The notes under the pieces: generated by a model
Seen by the model: only the letters and a program-made list of their open reading frames with translations
Told to the model about the DNA's origin: nothing
The model's database searches: none
Shown here: positions 5,187 to 5,421 of the stretch, piece after piece
How the letters are laid out: each line of letters opens with the position of its first letter
Numbering within the stretch: position 1 is the stretch's first letter
Position numbers and translations under genes: made by a program
Source of the DNA: Desulfovibrionaceae bacterium
Lineage (GTDB): Bacteria; Pseudomonadota; Gammaproteobacteria; Burkholderiales; Burkholderiaceae_C
NCBI GenBank assembly: GCA_009778355.1
Contig: WRJY01000156.1
Span: 1-5,421 of the forward strand
Length of the DNA: 5,421 bases
Reading direction: 5' to 3'

Positions 5187-5421
5187 ATGGACTTAGTCTA
5201 TTACACGCTGATCTTCAATTGGATATCCAGAAGGATAGACGACTTCAGCAGCGCTGTCGTGGGCCGCACCATGACATGGGCAGGCGCCATCGCCCTGACC
5301 GCCGCCACTGTGTGGATCATGATCGAGGGTTTCCGCATGATCACTGGCCGCGCCAAGGGCTCCATGATGGCCATGGTCGTGGACATGGGCAAAATCGCCG
5401 TCATCGTGGCCGTTGCCGCCC
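5187..5421 (+). CDS. virB6: VirB6/TrbL-like inner-membrane T4SS channel protein, 3' end outside window
   Basis: VirB6 is the polytopic inner-membrane protein of the T4SS. The ATG at 5187 opens a frame that runs off the window after 78 complete codons. It begins with an amphipathic N-terminus (MDLVYYTLIFNWISRRIDDF), as in VirB6/TrbL proteins. A hydrophobic segment follows (about residues 29-49, with WAGAIALTAATVWIMI), then a short loop (EGFRMITGRAKGSM) and the beginning of a second membrane segment (about 60-78, VVDMGKIAVIVAVAA). The start lies 30 bases after the virB5 stop, with only a weak AGGG just upstream. GC returns to about 63% after the dip in virB5. Adjacency to virB5 matches the common virB5-virB6 pairing. 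About three quarters of the protein is not visible, so details of topology cannot be given. Confidence 0.87.
   Translation, partial: MDLVYYTLIFNWISRRIDDFSSAVVGRTMTWAGAIALTAATVWIMIEGFRMITGRAKGSMMAMVVDMGKIAVIVAVAA

Overview
This GC-rich window looks like a proteobacterial chromosome, most plausibly a betaproteobacterium of the Burkholderiales (Comamonadaceae-like). That placement is an inference from base composition, the style of the ThiL protein and the type of secretion system; no rRNA or other marker is present. All genes recognised lie on the + strand.

Layout: (1) 1-870 is the 3' part of thiL (thiamine-monophosphate kinase), a housekeeping gene whose start lies outside the window. (2) 871-1170 is a non-coding gap holding a long, nearly perfect nested hairpin (932-984) and no convincing promoter or terminator. 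(3) 1171-5421 is a type IV secretion system (T4SS) operon. It encodes a VirB7-like lipoprotein with an N0-type domain, VirB8, VirB9 with a very long Pro/Ala-rich repeated tail, a VirB5-like secreted pilus-tip/minor subunit, and the beginning of VirB6. The N0-domain VirB7 and the form of VirB8, VirB9 and VirB6 resemble the Xanthomonadales-like T4SS (X-T4SS), whose studied members inject toxins into rival bacteria. No effector, immunity gene, VirB10, VirB11, VirB4 or VirD4 is visible here.

How they work together: VirB7 (lipid-anchored) and VirB9 form the outer-membrane core with VirB10. VirB8 and VirB6 belong to the inner-membrane/periplasmic part, and VirB5 is exported to the pilus or its base. 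The genes are tightly packed: gaps of 42, 15 and 30 bases, plus an intriguing virB9-virB5 junction. The set is expected to be co-transcribed.

The most unusual parts are the roughly 277-residue tail of VirB9, built of about ten 21-25-residue repeats with two sub-types, and the region before virB5. The latter contains three in-frame ATG codons, two of them preceded by near-identical Shine-Dalgarno/start cassettes exactly 72 bases apart, and the first overlapping the virB9 stop codon as ATGA. VirB7 and VirB8 also end in Pro-rich tails. The gene order (B7-B8-B9-B5-B6, with no B10/B11 after B9) differs from the order known in Xanthomonas citri.
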